The translations under genes and the position numbers were made by a program. This document shows positions 28,094 to 39,825 of a stretch of DNA of 64,000 nt, in pieces. Position 1 is the stretch's first letter, and the number at the start of each line of letters is the position of its first letter. Under the pieces are notes generated by a model. The model was not told the DNA's origin and did no database searches. It was given only the letters and a program-made list of their open reading frames with translations. Origin of the DNA: Shewanella subflava (GTDB lineage Bacteria; Pseudomonadota; Gammaproteobacteria; Enterobacterales; Shewanellaceae); assembly GCF_025971955.1 (NCBI RefSeq), contig NZ_JAPDMX010000007.1:62001-126000 (forward strand), in the 5' to 3' direction.

Positions 28094-29401
28094 CTACTGA
28101 GGCATAAGGCCATTGTTGATAGCAATTACATCATCTTCATTCAACGTACCAGCCGCTTGTTTAAGTGCCACAATTGAATTGATGTAACCATATCGGGCAT
28201 CTGATAACTTACGTTTTGAGTCGTACAAGTCACGCGTACGGTTTAATACGTCAACGATGGTACGGGTACCAACTTCAAAACCCGCTTGAGTGGCTTTTAA
28301 AGCGCTTTCTGAAGACACGACAGATTGTTCATAAGCTCTGATAGAACTGATAGAAGCCGATACGTTATTGAAGTTATTACGCACATCTTTTACAACACCA
28401 CGATGAGTTTGTTCAAGTTTTTCACTTGCCTCAACATATTGGAATTGCGCTTGTTTTACTTGTGAAGATACTTTAAAGCCTTCAAAGATAGGTACGCGTA
28501 AAGTGATACCTATGTTGCTGTTATCAAAGTCTTCGGTTGGGCTTTGATCAAAACCTTTGGTGTAACCCGCATCTAAACTTAAAGAAGGCATATGGCCAGC
28601 GTTATAAAGTTTAATGGTTTCACTTGCTATATCTTTACCGATACGTTGAGCTAATAACGCTAGATTGCTCGCTTCTGCCATTTTTAACCAATCGGTTGAT
28701 TTTTCTGGTGCAGGAGCACCAGCAGAAAAGCGGTTAGTATCCAAAATGTTCAGTGATTTATGATCGATACCGGTAATTTCACGTAATGCTTCATAGCTAT
28801 TGGCAAGGTTATTTTCAGCTAAAATTTCTTGCGCAGAAGCGAGGTCATATTGTGCTTGTGCTTCATGTACGTCAGTAATGGCGGTTAAACCGACTGCGAA
28901 ACGTTGTTTTGTTTGCTCCAGTTGGCGTTCAATTGCTGCTTTTTCTGCCCCTTGGAACTCAAAGTTATCTTTGGCCGTTAACACATCAAAATAGGCTTTA
29001 GTGACGCGGGTTATGAGTGATTGTAATGTCGTTGCGTAAGCTGCATCGGCTTGAGAGGCTGCCATTTCGGCTAGGTCTAATCCAACCCAAGCACTGTGGT
29101 CATAAATTAACTGGCTTAACTTAACACCACCAGTAAAACCTTCAGGTTTAATGGTTTCTTGGCCATCGTACTTGTTCCATGCCTTAGCGTAACCAACCGT
29201 TGCACTGATTGTTGGTAATAACGGAGCACGGTTTTCCTCAATCTTTTCGTATAAGGCATTACGTTGCGCTTGAGCTTGTAACACGACAGGATCACTGGTC
29301 AGTGCTTGTTGGTATATCTGCATTAAATCGTCAGCTTGTACTGTCGGTGCAATCACTGCAAACGATAACGCTGCGTATAAAGAACCTATTTTGAATTTCA
29401 T
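28094..29401 (-). CDS. tolC: Outer membrane efflux channel TolC
   Basis: 435 aa with signal peptide MKFKIGSLYAALSFAVIAPTVQA. It is the outer-membrane exit duct for tripartite drug efflux and type I secretion. It shows the duplicated outer-membrane-factor pattern: DLMQIYQQALTSDPVVLQAQAQRNALYEKIEENRAPLLPTI at the start of repeat 1, and LLAQRIGKDIASETIKLYNAGHMPSLSLDAGY at the start of repeat 2. The C-terminal QAGFEVGTRTIVDVLNRTRDLYDSKR helix completes it. It is shorter than E. coli TolC (493), lacking the extra C-terminal tail. It is divergent from nudF as in E. coli. Confidence 0.94.
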   Translation of the reverse strand: MKFKIGSLYAALSFAVIAPTVQADDLMQIYQQALTSDPVVLQAQAQRNALYEKIEENRAPLLPTISATVGYAKAWNKYDGQETIKPEGFTGGVKLSQLIYDHSAWVGLDLAEMAASQADAAYATTLQSLITRVTKAYFDVLTAKDNFEFQGAEKAAIERQLEQTKQRFAVGLTAITDVHEAQAQYDLASAQEILAENNLANSYEALREITGIDHKSLNILDTNRFSAGAPAPEKSTDWLKMAEASNLALLAQRIGKDIASETIKLYNAGHMPSLSLDAGYTKGFDQSPTEDFDNSNIGITLRVPIFEGFKVSSQVKQAQFQYVEASEKLEQTHRGVVKDVRNNFNNVSASISSIRAYEQSVVSSESALKATQAGFEVGTRTIVDVLNRTRDLYDSKRKLSDARYGYINSIVALKQAAGTLNEDDVIAINNGLMPQ

Positions 29402-29585
29402 TTTCTGCCCTTTTAGACAATGCTTATGTATTGAGTTATAGAAATAACAAATTTTTAAAGTTGTAGTTTGTGGCTAGTTTGATAAAAGCGCTCAATGAAG
29501 AGAAACTACCTACATTAATGCGACTAGCACCATGCTGGGTTGCCAGTGTAAAACACTTTTTTACCAAGCATAAATAATTTAGTTG

Positions 29586-29632
29586 TTAACTATATAGTTA
29601 ATAGTATGAACATTTACTAACTTTATAGTCAG
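29586..29632. promoter_or_regulatory. Paired dyads in the tolC-nudF gap
   Basis: A perfect 16-bp palindrome TTAACTATATAGTTAA (29586-29601) and a diverged second copy CTAACTTTATAGTCAG (29617-29632) have centres 31 bp apart, about three helical turns. This suits a dimeric repressor of tolC or nudF. The rest of the 509-bp gap (29402-29910) is AT-rich with nothing else recognised. Confidence 0.5.
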
Positions 29633-29910
29633 ATGTTACATCGCTTACCCTATTGCAACATTGTCAGTTCAAAAGTGATTCCGCTTCTGAGTGATGTTGT
29701 CTTATATTTGTCAGAGTAAGGGGTTACTTAATAGAAGTAAAATCTTACTTGCTAGAATATTGAATATTAAAAACTTCTCATAGTAAGTCAACTGTGAAGT
29801 GTAACAGATTTTATTTCACGTTAGAGTTAACGGTATAACAGTATGCTCATACCATTAATGTAATTTGTATTTTTCCGTTGGCATTCAGTCGACATAACGC
29901 CGGAATATCC

Positions 29911-30537
29911 ATGATAGATAATAAAAAGACAGAAGGTTTTACTGCTGATGATGATTTTGAATTATTGTCAAAACGTGTGCTTTATAAAGGTTTTTTTCGA
30001 TTAGATGAATATCGATTTAAACATCGATTGTTTGCTGGTGGTTGGAGCGGGGAAGTCACCCGTGAAGTATTTGAACGCGGTCATGCGGTAGTGGTGTTGC
30101 CCTATGATCCGATTTTAGACAAGGTGGTGTTAATTGAACAGTTGCGTGTTCCAGCATTAGCAACCACTAAATCAATCTGGCTTCTTGAGCTTGTCGCAGG
30201 TATGATCGAGCCTGGCGAAAGTCCTGAGCAAGTTGCAAGCCGTGAACTTTTTGAAGAGGCAGGTCTAACCGCCAGTCATATTGATTATATCAATAGTTAT
30301 TTAGTCAGCCCCGGTGGCACCAGTGAGCGATTTTATCTCTATATTGGCCGTGTAGATGCTAGCCAAGCCAAAGGTTTGCATGGGCTAGATAGTGAAGATG
30401 AAGACATTAAAGTGCATGTTGTTAGTCGTGTTCAAGCCTATGAATGGGTGCAGTCTGGGCGCATTGATAACGCATCAACGGTACTGGGGATCCAATGGTT
30501 GATGTTGAATTATCAGCAATATCAATCAGCAAACTAA
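29911..30537 (+). CDS. nudF: ADP-ribose pyrophosphatase (Nudix)
   Basis: 208 aa. It hydrolyses ADP-ribose to AMP and ribose 5-phosphate. The Nudix box is complete: GMIEPGESPEQVASRELFEEAGL, matching GX5EX7REUXEEXGU. The preceding VLIEQLRVPAL and later VSPGGTSERFYLYIG are typical of NudF. ATG 29911 gives the same length as E. coli NudF (209) and has GGAAT upstream; the longer TTG frame (29878) is unlikely. It is the first gene of the nudF-yqiB-cpdA-yqiA-parE series, conserved with E. coli. Confidence 0.93.
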   Translation: MIDNKKTEGFTADDDFELLSKRVLYKGFFRLDEYRFKHRLFAGGWSGEVTREVFERGHAVVVLPYDPILDKVVLIEQLRVPALATTKSIWLLELVAGMIEPGESPEQVASRELFEEAGLTASHIDYINSYLVSPGGTSERFYLYIGRVDASQAKGLHGLDSEDEDIKVHVVSRVQAYEWVQSGRIDNASTVLGIQWLMLNYQQYQSAN

Positions 30538-30579
30538 ACGGGTATATGTTGTTTACTAATAGAGGGCATAGTTAATCAA

Positions 30580-31014
30580 GTGGCTAGGTTTAATCCGCTA
30601 GAAAAAAATAAATACCAACCTAACGTAAGTGCTTTTTTAGGCTTGTGTGGGCGTAACTATGCGTTGATTTTAAAATGGTTACCGGATGAATCTGAACATG
30701 ACACCCAGTGGATAATTGAGGGGGAGTTCGGTTCGTTAGTGGTTACCTTGCTAGAAAACACCAAATATACCCAGCTAATTGAAATTTCACGCAGCCTGCC
30801 ACATAGCTTATTTGTGACATCGCCTAAAGTGGTCGTGCGAATTTATCATGATGCCCAATTAGCAGAAGTGTTAACTAGCCAACAGATTTTTAGTTTTAAA
30901 CCAGTATATGATTATCCCAATATACATATGCATCAGGCAGACGAAAAATTTCAGGTAAATGCATTTTTGGAAGAGTTATTAAAAATTGGATGTCACAGTA
31001 TTGTGCCGTCGTAA
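30580..31014 (+). CDS. yqiB: DUF1249 family protein YqiB
   Basis: 144 aa cytoplasmic protein of the DUF1249 family, function unknown. Markers are NKYQPNVSAFLGLCGRNYALILKWLP at the N-terminus and the YQxRxxxVRIYHDAQLAEV-like segment VVVRIYHDAQLAEVLTSQQ. The position between nudF and cpdA is conserved from E. coli. The start is GTG at 30580; the GAGGG Shine-Dalgarno is rather far (about 13 bp). Confidence 0.9.
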   Translation: MARFNPLEKNKYQPNVSAFLGLCGRNYALILKWLPDESEHDTQWIIEGEFGSLVVTLLENTKYTQLIEISRSLPHSLFVTSPKVVVRIYHDAQLAEVLTSQQIFSFKPVYDYPNIHMHQADEKFQVNAFLEELLKIGCHSIVPS

Positions 31015-31046
31015 TAACTTGAAACAATAGATTTTGGGAATAGTAA

Positions 31047-31886
31047 GTGCTGAAGTCAGCGGTTAATTACACTTTTGAAGAAAATCAATCGGTGCGACTG
31101 ATCCAAATTACGGATCCGCACCTTTTTGCTGATCCTGAATCTCAACTATTGGGGGTCAACACGGCAAAGAGTCTGCAAGCGGTACTTGATACTTTCAATC
31201 ATTCTCCTGAACAAGCCGATTTACTTATTGCGTCCGGCGATATCAGCCAAGATTATTCTGCCACGTCTTACCATAATTTTGTTCGCCAAATTGCCAGTAT
31301 CAATTTGCCATGCCATTACCTGCCAGGCAATCATGATGATCCGCGTATGATGGCGTTACATATGCAGGGGGCAAATGTTTTTGGTCAACAGCGCATTATC
31401 GCCGGAAATTGGCAAATTTTGATGTTGGACTCTACCGTTCGTGGTAAGCCAGGCGGTTTTATGGGTGAGCAACAGTTTCTTTTGATTGATGCGGCGATTA
31501 AAGCAGAGCCTGAAAAACATGTATTATTGGCTATGCACCATAATCCGATATTAATGCAATGTGGATGGTTAGATCAGCATTGTATGGCAAATGGCACTGA
31601 ATTTATCGAACGTGTTAGTCAATATCCGCAGGTAAAAGGGCTGTTGTGGGGACATGTGCATCAGCAGGTCAACCAACAACATTCAGGGCCACATGGTGAG
31701 GTGGCCTTGATGGCAACACCTTCTACATGCATTCAATTCAAACCTTTATCCGATCATTTCGCTTTAGATGGTGTTCAACCCGGTTATCGTTTGCTGGAGC
31801 TGCAGTGCGATGGTAGCATTCGTACTGAAGTGTACCGTGTTGCAGGTGACCATTTTACCCCAGACAATGAAGCCAGCGGCTACTAA
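31047..31886 (+). CDS. cpdA: 3',5'-cyclic AMP phosphodiesterase CpdA
   Basis: 279 aa class III metallophosphoesterase that hydrolyses cAMP and so tempers CRP signalling. All metal-binding motifs are visible: DPHLF (D-x-H), SGDISQD, LPGNHDD, AMHHNP and GHVHQQ. Length matches E. coli CpdA (275). The start is GTG at 31047. Shewanella uses CRP for anaerobic respiration, so this enzyme has regulatory weight there (established for the genus). Confidence 0.93.
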   Translation: MLKSAVNYTFEENQSVRLIQITDPHLFADPESQLLGVNTAKSLQAVLDTFNHSPEQADLLIASGDISQDYSATSYHNFVRQIASINLPCHYLPGNHDDPRMMALHMQGANVFGQQRIIAGNWQILMLDSTVRGKPGGFMGEQQFLLIDAAIKAEPEKHVLLAMHHNPILMQCGWLDQHCMANGTEFIERVSQYPQVKGLLWGHVHQQVNQQHSGPHGEVALMATPSTCIQFKPLSDHFALDGVQPGYRLLELQCDGSIRTEVYRVAGDHFTPDNEASGY

Positions 31887-31960
31887 ACTTCTCTCGAAAC
31901 ACTTTTTTAATAAGCTTGTGATAGTGTGTCAATATTGATTTGACCGCAGCGTGAGGATAT

Positions 31961-32536
31961 ATGTTGCTTTATATACATGGATTTAATAGCTCTAATCAAT
32001 CAGATAAAGCAGTTCAAACGGCACAATACATCCAACAACACTATCCTAATCTAACGTTTCATCAGCCCCAAATACCGACATCAATCCACGCTGCAATGGC
32101 ATTATTAACAGCATTAACCGAACGCGCCGTTGCCGAGGGGGAGCCTTTAAGATTTATTGGTTCGTCATTAGGGGGTTATTTTGCGAGTTTTTTAGCCGAA
32201 AAGTATGGTGGTAAAGCTGTTTTAGTTAATCCAGCAGTAAAACCGTATGATTTATTTGAAGAGTTTTTGGGTGACCAATATAATCCCTACACTGGTGAAC
32301 ATTACCAGATCGTAGATGAAGATCGTCTCGCTGTGGCTGAATATGATACAAATGTCATATGCCACCCCGATAGATTCTTGGTTTTGTTGCAAACTGGTGA
32401 CGAAGTGTTAGATTATCGTCAGGCTTTGCACAAGTATCATTGCTGTGAATTACATCTCGAACCTAATGGCGACCACAGTTTTGTGGGATACGAGCAACAG
32501 CTCGATAAAATTTGTCGATTTCTTCAGCTGCCTTAA
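31961..32536 (+). CDS. yqiA: Esterase YqiA
   Basis: 191 aa alpha/beta hydrolase of the UPF0227/YqiA type. It begins with LLYIHGFNSSNQSDKA, contains the nucleophile elbow FIGSSLGGYFASFLAEKYGG (Ser in GSSLG), then the Asp in LVLLQTGDEVLDY and the His in PNGDHSFVGYE. E. coli YqiA has esterase activity on palmitoyl-CoA and p-nitrophenyl esters; the natural substrate is unknown. GAGG precedes the ATG. It sits between cpdA and parE, as in E. coli. Confidence 0.9.
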   Translation: MLLYIHGFNSSNQSDKAVQTAQYIQQHYPNLTFHQPQIPTSIHAAMALLTALTERAVAEGEPLRFIGSSLGGYFASFLAEKYGGKAVLVNPAVKPYDLFEEFLGDQYNPYTGEHYQIVDEDRLAVAEYDTNVICHPDRFLVLLQTGDEVLDYRQALHKYHCCELHLEPNGDHSFVGYEQQLDKICRFLQLP

Positions 32537-32568
32537 CAATCAAAATTAAGCCCTTGCTTAATGAATAA

Positions 32569-34470
<1,902 letters not shown>

Positions 34471-34565
34471 ATACCCTCTTCCAGTGAGAGAGTGTTAATT
34501 TAACGCGTTTATTCCATTTGTTTTTAACCGCCAATAATAAAAATTAGAGGCAAAAGATTAATTAG

Positions 34566-35738
34566 ATGTTGTATATCAAATCGAAGTCATTCGAGTATGG
34601 TTGGGAATGGATCGTTAAAGTCTGGGTTTTGCTTGGGCTGAGCACGGTTATTGTCGGGTATGCTCATGCAACTCAATCGGTAATGATTACCGTTACTAAA
34701 GGATTTGGTTTGTCTTTATACGCCTCGGATTTAGGTGATATTAAGCAAATGGCCTTGGGTGATAATGGTACGTTATTTGTGGGTTCACAAAAAAACGGCA
34801 CAATCTACGCTTTAGTAGATAATGATCAAGATGGTCAGGTGGATAAACGGTATGTGGTGGCTAAAGGGTTGGAAAACCCAGATGCACTTGCATTCTACAA
34901 AGGCGATTTGTACGTCAGTGAAGAAGATCGCATTATCAAATATGAAGAGATTGAAGAGCGTTTACGTCGTCCATCTCGTGCCAAAGAAGTGTATACTAAC
35001 TTACCCGAATTAGAAAAACGTTATACCCGTGCAATGCGTTTTGGTCCCGATGGTCGCTTATATATCGCGCTCGGTATGCCCTGTAACGTATGTGAGGCTC
35101 CCGCTCCCTATGGCAGTATTTTAGCTATTAACGTGCAAACGGGAGCAAGTGAGCAAGTGGCATTAGGTGTGCGCAGCGTAACAGGTTTTGATTGGGAGCC
35201 AGGGACAAACCAAATGTGGTTTGCCGATCTTGGTCGCAACTGGATGGGCGATAATTTACCCGCCGACGAAATAAATCGCCTTGATGTAAAAGGGGCTCAT
35301 TTTGGGTTTCCTTATATTCATGCATCTGATGTCAAAGAGCCCGCTTACGATAAACCCACAAATTTAAAAATCACCCCACCTGTTTTCGAATTGCCAGCCC
35401 ATGTTGCCCCAACAGGATTACATTTTTATCAAGGCAAGCAATTTCCCGAGCGTTACCAACAACAGTTATTTTTAGCTGAAAATGGTTCATGGAATCGCTC
35501 AAGTAAAGTGGGTTATCAAATTGTGATGTTAACGCTAGATCACAGCCAACCTAAAACCACTATTTCAGATCGGGAAACCGTAGTGAGCTTTTTAGACGGC
35601 GAGTTTCCCGTTGCCCGACCATTTGATTTGCTGACAGCACCAGATGGCGCAATTTATATTTCAGATGACTTAAAAGGCAACGTGTACCGTTTGTTCTACA
35701 AAGTCGCTGATCAAACACAGGAAAGCACCGATGAGTGA
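34566..35738 (+). CDS. Exported PQQ-type sugar dehydrogenase-like beta-propeller protein
   Basis: 390 aa. A hydrophobic N-terminal export segment ([17 protein letters not shown], preceded by an unusually long charged stretch) is followed by a six-bladed propeller typical of glucose/sorbosone dehydrogenase (GSDH, YliI-like) proteins. Markers are [61 protein letters not shown] and [21 protein letters not shown]. It probably oxidises a sugar in the periplasm, with PQQ and Ca2+ if the cofactor site is intact; this is not proven. A CxxC (Cys-Asn-Val-Cys) sits in one blade. Its last 8 bases overlap parC. Confidence 0.8.
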   Translation: MLYIKSKSFEYGWEWIVKVWVLLGLSTVIVGYAHATQSVMITVTKGFGLSLYASDLGDIKQMALGDNGTLFVGSQKNGTIYALVDNDQDGQVDKRYVVAKGLENPDALAFYKGDLYVSEEDRIIKYEEIEERLRRPSRAKEVYTNLPELEKRYTRAMRFGPDGRLYIALGMPCNVCEAPAPYGSILAINVQTGASEQVALGVRSVTGFDWEPGTNQMWFADLGRNWMGDNLPADEINRLDVKGAHFGFPYIHASDVKEPAYDKPTNLKITPPVFELPAHVAPTGLHFYQGKQFPERYQQQLFLAENGSWNRSSKVGYQIVMLTLDHSQPKTTISDRETVVSFLDGEFPVARPFDLLTAPDGAIYISDDLKGNVYRLFYKVADQTQESTDE

Positions 35739-38034
35739 TGCGATTGAATTAAGCTTAGATGGCGTAGAGCAAATGCCATTACGCCGATTCACCGAAGAGG
35801 CTTATTTAAATTATTCGATGTACGTGATTATGGATCGTGCATTACCGCATATTGGTGATGGTTTAAAGCCAGTACAGCGTCGCATCATCTATGCGATGAG
35901 CGAGCTTGGCCTCAATGCGCAATCTAAACCTAAAAAGTCAGCGCGTACAGTCGGTGACGTATTAGGTAAGTATCACCCTCACGGTGACAGCGCCTGTTAC
36001 GAAGCCATGGTATTAATGGCTCAGCCTTTCTCTTATCGTTACCCGCTGGTAGATGGTCAAGGAAACTGGGGGGCGCCTGATGATCCTAAATCATTTGCGG
36101 CCATGCGTTATACCGAAGCCAAACTGTCAAAATTCTCTGAAGTGTTATTGTCTGAATTAGGTCAAGGCACAGTTGAGTGGGGCGTTAACTTCGACGGTAC
36201 CTTAAAAGAGCCTAAAACGTTACCTGCACGATTACCGCATATTTTATTAAACGGCATCACGGGTATTGCTGTGGGCATGGCCACCGATATTCCACCGCAC
36301 AATGTGCGTGAGCTAGTGTCGGCCTGCGTTGAATTATTAGATAACCCTAAAACTGACCTTGCGCGTTTAATGGAATTGGTGCCAGGTCCAGATTACCCAA
36401 CTGAAGCTGAAATCATTACCCCTAGTGCTGACATTGAAAAAATATATCAAACCGGTCGTGGTTCTATCAAAATGCGCGCGGTTTATCATGTCGATAATCA
36501 TGAAATTATCATTACCTCGCTGCCACATCAGGCCGGTAGTGGCAAAATTCTAGAGCAAATTGCAGCGCAAATGCAGGCAAAAAAACTGCCAATGGTCAGT
36601 GATTTACGTGATGAGTCGGATCACGAAAATCCTGTAAGATTAGTTGTAGTCCCCCGTTCAAATCGGGTGGATTGCGATCAATTGATGGCACACTTATTTG
36701 CGACAACTGATTTAGAAAAAAGCTTTCGCATTAACTTAAACGTGTTAGGGCTAGATGGGCGACCGCAAGTCAAAGGCTTGCTACCTATGTTAAGTGAATG
36801 GCTAGAGTACCGAGTATCAACAGTCACTCGCCGTTTACAATATCGTTTGGATAAGGTGTTAGCGCGATTACATATTTTAGAAGCGTTAATGATCGCGTTT
36901 TTGAACATTGACGAAGTGATTGAAATTATTCGCTTCCATGATGAGCCTAAAGCGGAATTAATGGCTCGTTTTAACTTAAGTGATAAACAAGCCGAATCAA
37001 TTTTAGAGTTAAAGTTACGCCATCTTGCCAAGCTTGAAGAGTTTAAAATTACCGCAGAACAAAATGAATTGATGGCTGAGCGTGACAAGCTTGAATTGAT
37101 TTTAAGTTCAGATCGCCGTTTAAAAACCCTGGTGAAAAAAGAGCTGATTCAAGACGGTGAGACCTTTGGTGATGACCGTCGCTCACCGATTATTGAACGT
37201 AAAGAGTCTAAAGCATTAACCGAACAAGAGTTAACCCCAGCTGAAGCGGTGACGGTTGTGTTGTCAGAAAAGGGTTGGGTACGCTGTGCTAAAGGGCATG
37301 ATGTTGATGCACAAGGATTAAACTACAAAGCGGGTGACAGTTACCTATGCAGTGCCATAGGGAAAAGTAATCAAGCCGCTGTATTTGTAGACTCATCCGG
37401 TCGAGCGTTTGCGACCGACAGCCACACACTGCCTTCAGCCAGAAGCCAAGGGGAGCCCATTACCACGCGCTTTAATATGGCACCAGGCGCGGTGATGCAA
37501 CACGTTATTATGGGTGAAGACGAGCAGTGCTATGTATTAGCCAGTGACGCGGGTTATGGCTTTATTGGGGCTTATGCTGACATGGTTAGCCGTAACAAAG
37601 CAGGTAAAGCGTTATTATCTTTACCAGCCAATGCACAGGTCATGACACCTAAATTGATCGGTAAAGACAAAGAACAATCATTACTGGCGATTACCAGTGA
37701 AGGTCGTATGTTAATGTTCAGTTTAGACGCTTTACCGCAATTATCTAAAGGTAAAGGGAACAAGATTATTGGTATTCCGAGCGAACGAGCCAAAAATCGT
37801 GAAGAGTTACTTCTGCATTTAAATGTTGTACCTAATGGTGCTGCAGTGACCCTTTGGGCGGGTAAGCGCAAACTTACACTTAAAGCCAGCGATTTAGAGC
37901 ATTATCGTGGTGAACGAGGCCGAAGAGGTGCGAAATTACCCAGAGGCTTACAACGTGTCGACAGTGTCGATATTGAAACGGTAGAGCTGGCGGTTGATGA
38001 TGCTGAAACTGAGCCACAGGTCGGCGCAGAATAG
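35731..38034 (+). CDS. parC: DNA topoisomerase IV subunit A
   Basis: 767 aa, the DNA-cleaving subunit of topoisomerase IV. The catalytic Tyr is in [12 protein letters not shown]. The quinolone-resistance region reads [15 protein letters not shown], with the usual Ser and Glu of a wild-type sequence. N-terminal [19 protein letters not shown] is characteristic. The C-terminal half carries the beta-pinwheel domain. The ATG lies within the upstream dehydrogenase-like gene (8-bp overlap), indicating translational coupling. It is followed by a terminator. Confidence 0.97.
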   Translation: MSDAIELSLDGVEQMPLRRFTEEAYLNYSMYVIMDRALPHIGDGLKPVQRRIIYAMSELGLNAQSKPKKSARTVGDVLGKYHPHGDSACYEAMVLMAQPFSYRYPLVDGQGNWGAPDDPKSFAAMRYTEAKLSKFSEVLLSELGQGTVEWGVNFDGTLKEPKTLPARLPHILLNGITGIAVGMATDIPPHNVRELVSACVELLDNPKTDLARLMELVPGPDYPTEAEIITPSADIEKIYQTGRGSIKMRAVYHVDNHEIIITSLPHQAGSGKILEQIAAQMQAKKLPMVSDLRDESDHENPVRLVVVPRSNRVDCDQLMAHLFATTDLEKSFRINLNVLGLDGRPQVKGLLPMLSEWLEYRVSTVTRRLQYRLDKVLARLHILEALMIAFLNIDEVIEIIRFHDEPKAELMARFNLSDKQAESILELKLRHLAKLEEFKITAEQNELMAERDKLELILSSDRRLKTLVKKELIQDGETFGDDRRSPIIERKESKALTEQELTPAEAVTVVLSEKGWVRCAKGHDVDAQGLNYKAGDSYLCSAIGKSNQAAVFVDSSGRAFATDSHTLPSARSQGEPITTRFNMAPGAVMQHVIMGEDEQCYVLASDAGYGFIGAYADMVSRNKAGKALLSLPANAQVMTPKLIGKDKEQSLLAITSEGRMLMFSLDALPQLSKGKGNKIIGIPSERAKNREELLLHLNVVPNGAAVTLWAGKRKLTLKASDLEHYRGERGRRGAKLPRGLQRVDSVDIETVELAVDDAETEPQVGAE

Positions 38035-38062
38035 CTTATTAGCTTGAGTCATTTTCACCTTT

Positions 38063-38096
38063 AAAGCTCATGTGAAAACGTGGGCTTTTTTATTTT
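38063..38096 (+). terminator. parC Rho-independent terminator
   Basis: A 10-bp stem (AAGCTCATGT with ACGTGGGCTT, two G-T pairs) has a GAAA loop and a T-rich tail. The tail runs into repeat copy 2. Confidence 0.8.
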
Positions 38097-38314
38097 CAGC
38101 CCCTAAACTACCAACTTCAGCAGGTGATTATCATCAATTTTGCACTGCCTGAAGGTGAGCTTTGCTAATGGTGCGGTACAAGCTTGTAAATCAGGGATGT
38201 TTTAGTAGAGCCTATAGGGATATATTTACAGCGTTTTGTTATCGCGCGGTAGGAAAGCTCCTTTTTAGGGAGTGATATCAAATTCACCTTTTTCAGCAGG
38301 TGGACTTTTGACTT
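38094..38314 (+). repeat. Structured interspersed repeat, copy 2 (internal deletion)
   Basis: About 221 bp, opening TTTCAGCCCCTAAAC with a left hairpin weakened by changes (CTACCAACTTCAGCAGGTG). Roughly 35 bases between the left hairpin and the core are missing relative to copies 1 and 3. The core keeps GAGCTTT...AAAGCTC and CTCC...GGAG pairing. The right hairpin is imperfect, ending GGTGGACTTTTGAC. The remaining 38315-38457 holds nothing recognised. Confidence 0.82.
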
Positions 38315-38457
38315 ATTCGTTGTCAGTGATTGAGTTAATAACCTGAGTATCGGCTAAGTTATCCCAATAAAAATGATCTGGTTAATGAAGTATTACTGGT
38401 ATTGTGATGAGTACTTCTCCACTCACCACAAACGATTGGTAGGATATAGTTGCAGTG

Positions 38458-38649
38458 TTAAGCCACTTCGTAAAAGTTTGGCTCAAATTCTAACTGAGTT
38501 TGGATAATCTGATTTGCCATTCTGGCACATTTACCACATTGATCTGCTACGCCTAAACGTTTTTTAACATCAGCTAATGAGCAATCGCCTTGGCGAACAG
38601 CTTCTTTAATTTGCTTATCTGTAATTGCATGACAAAGACAAACGTACAT
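38458..38649 (-). CDS. bfd: Bacterioferritin-associated ferredoxin
   Basis: 63 aa [2Fe-2S] protein that delivers electrons to bacterioferritin to release stored iron. The four ligands are C4 and C6 (MYVCLCHAITDKQIKEAV) and the CxxC-type pair at C38/C41 (VADQCGKCARMA). The VCLCHAIT start is diagnostic. It is a single gene preceded by a Fur box, which fits induction under iron starvation. No bfr gene is adjacent. Confidence 0.93.
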   Translation of the reverse strand: MYVCLCHAITDKQIKEAVRQGDCSLADVKKRLGVADQCGKCARMANQIIQTQLEFEPNFYEVA

Positions 38650-38718
38650 ATTAGCCTCTACATTGAGTGAAATAAGTTATAAACAACACAGCGTTCTTCA
38701 ATGAATCTAATTCTAAAT

Positions 38719-38737
38719 GAAAACGGTTATCATTGGC
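38719..38737 (-). promoter_or_regulatory. Fur box upstream of bfd
   Basis: On the minus strand it reads GCCAATGATAACCGTTTTC, matching about 14 of 19 positions of the Fur consensus, about 70 bp before bfd. Confidence 0.65.
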
Positions 38738-38838
38738 AATAACTTTTGAGTAAAAATGATACATTTATCACTTTTACTCAGATTACCTTGTTATGGTGTG
38801 ACGGTGGCAGGTTGTAAAATGAACACAATTTAGGGGGA

Positions 38839-39765
38839 TTAATAACCCTTTTCAAAATCAACACGAAAATTTAAGGGTTGTTCATTGCGCCATAACGCAT
38901 AATTTTGACTAAAAATATCAACAATTTGAACTGGAAAACTCGGTGCGGCAACATGTGGTGTGATTATCGCATTGGCCGCTAGCCAAATGGGATGATCGCA
39001 GGGTAAGGGTTCTTGATTAAAAACATCTAAAATTGCACGCTGTTCTGGCTTTAGTGCTAATTGTGCGGTTAATGCATCAAGGTCGAGTACATTGCCCCGT
39101 CCTAAATTGAACAATATCGCATCAGGTTTTAATTGGGCTAAACTCTGGCGATTGAGAATGTTCTGGGTTGCGGGAGTGTTTGGTAACACGCTGGCAATCA
39201 CATCAGCTTGAGGTAAATGCAAACATAAATTATCAATTTTATCGACCAGATCAAAACCTGCGGTAGGGGTCCCTTGTCGATTAATGCCTGTAACCGTCAT
39301 GCCAAAGTGTTTTGCGGTCGTCGCAATATGTTGTGCTATTGAGCCTGTGCCTAGCAATAACAGTTGCTTACCTTGAAGCGTTCTGTAATTACCTGGCTGC
39401 CACTGCTTTTGTTGCTGCAGTTGTTGGTAATGCTGATGCTGCCGATTATGAGCCAATAAATAGCCAAACAAATATTCACTCATTAAGGGGCCAAAAATAC
39501 CGCGCACATTAGTCAATTGATAATCTCGACGTTGTTTCAGGGCCATCAACTTATCTACACCAGCAAAGGTAGACTGAAACCAACGCAGCTGTTTGGCATG
39601 GTTCAGCAACGGAGCCGCAAGTGCCGGCTCAGCAAACCAAATATTCGCTTCAGTGATGCTACTTGGACTGTCGTCCAAAATGACTAAATCCGTTAAATTG
39701 CGCTGTATTAATAAATCACGATAAAGCTCGTTTTCTCGTGTTAGCAATAGTAACTTATTCGCCAT
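38839..39765 (-). CDS. D-isomer 2-hydroxyacid dehydrogenase, GhrA-like
   Basis: 308 aa NAD(P)-dependent reductase of the glyoxylate/hydroxypyruvate type. It has the Rossmann motif LLLLGTGSIAQHIA. The catalytic trio is Arg in ILFNLGRGNVLD, Glu in LDVFNQEPLP and His in ITPHVAAPS. The VRGIFGPLMSEYLFGYLLAHNRQ segment is typical of the GhrA-like branch. ATG 39765 (MANKLLLLTRENE) is chosen, since the longer frame to 39834 would run into the divergent gene's start. Glyoxylate or hydroxypyruvate is the probable substrate by family. Confidence 0.85.
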   Translation of the reverse strand: MANKLLLLTRENELYRDLLIQRNLTDLVILDDSPSSITEANIWFAEPALAAPLLNHAKQLRWFQSTFAGVDKLMALKQRRDYQLTNVRGIFGPLMSEYLFGYLLAHNRQHQHYQQLQQQKQWQPGNYRTLQGKQLLLLGTGSIAQHIATTAKHFGMTVTGINRQGTPTAGFDLVDKIDNLCLHLPQADVIASVLPNTPATQNILNRQSLAQLKPDAILFNLGRGNVLDLDALTAQLALKPEQRAILDVFNQEPLPCDHPIWLAANAIITPHVAAPSFPVQIVDIFSQNYALWRNEQPLNFRVDFEKGY

Positions 39766-39825
39766 AACAATTGTCCACTGTTGATAGTAAAGCGTTGATA
39801 GCGCAATAGTAGATATGAGGTGTAT

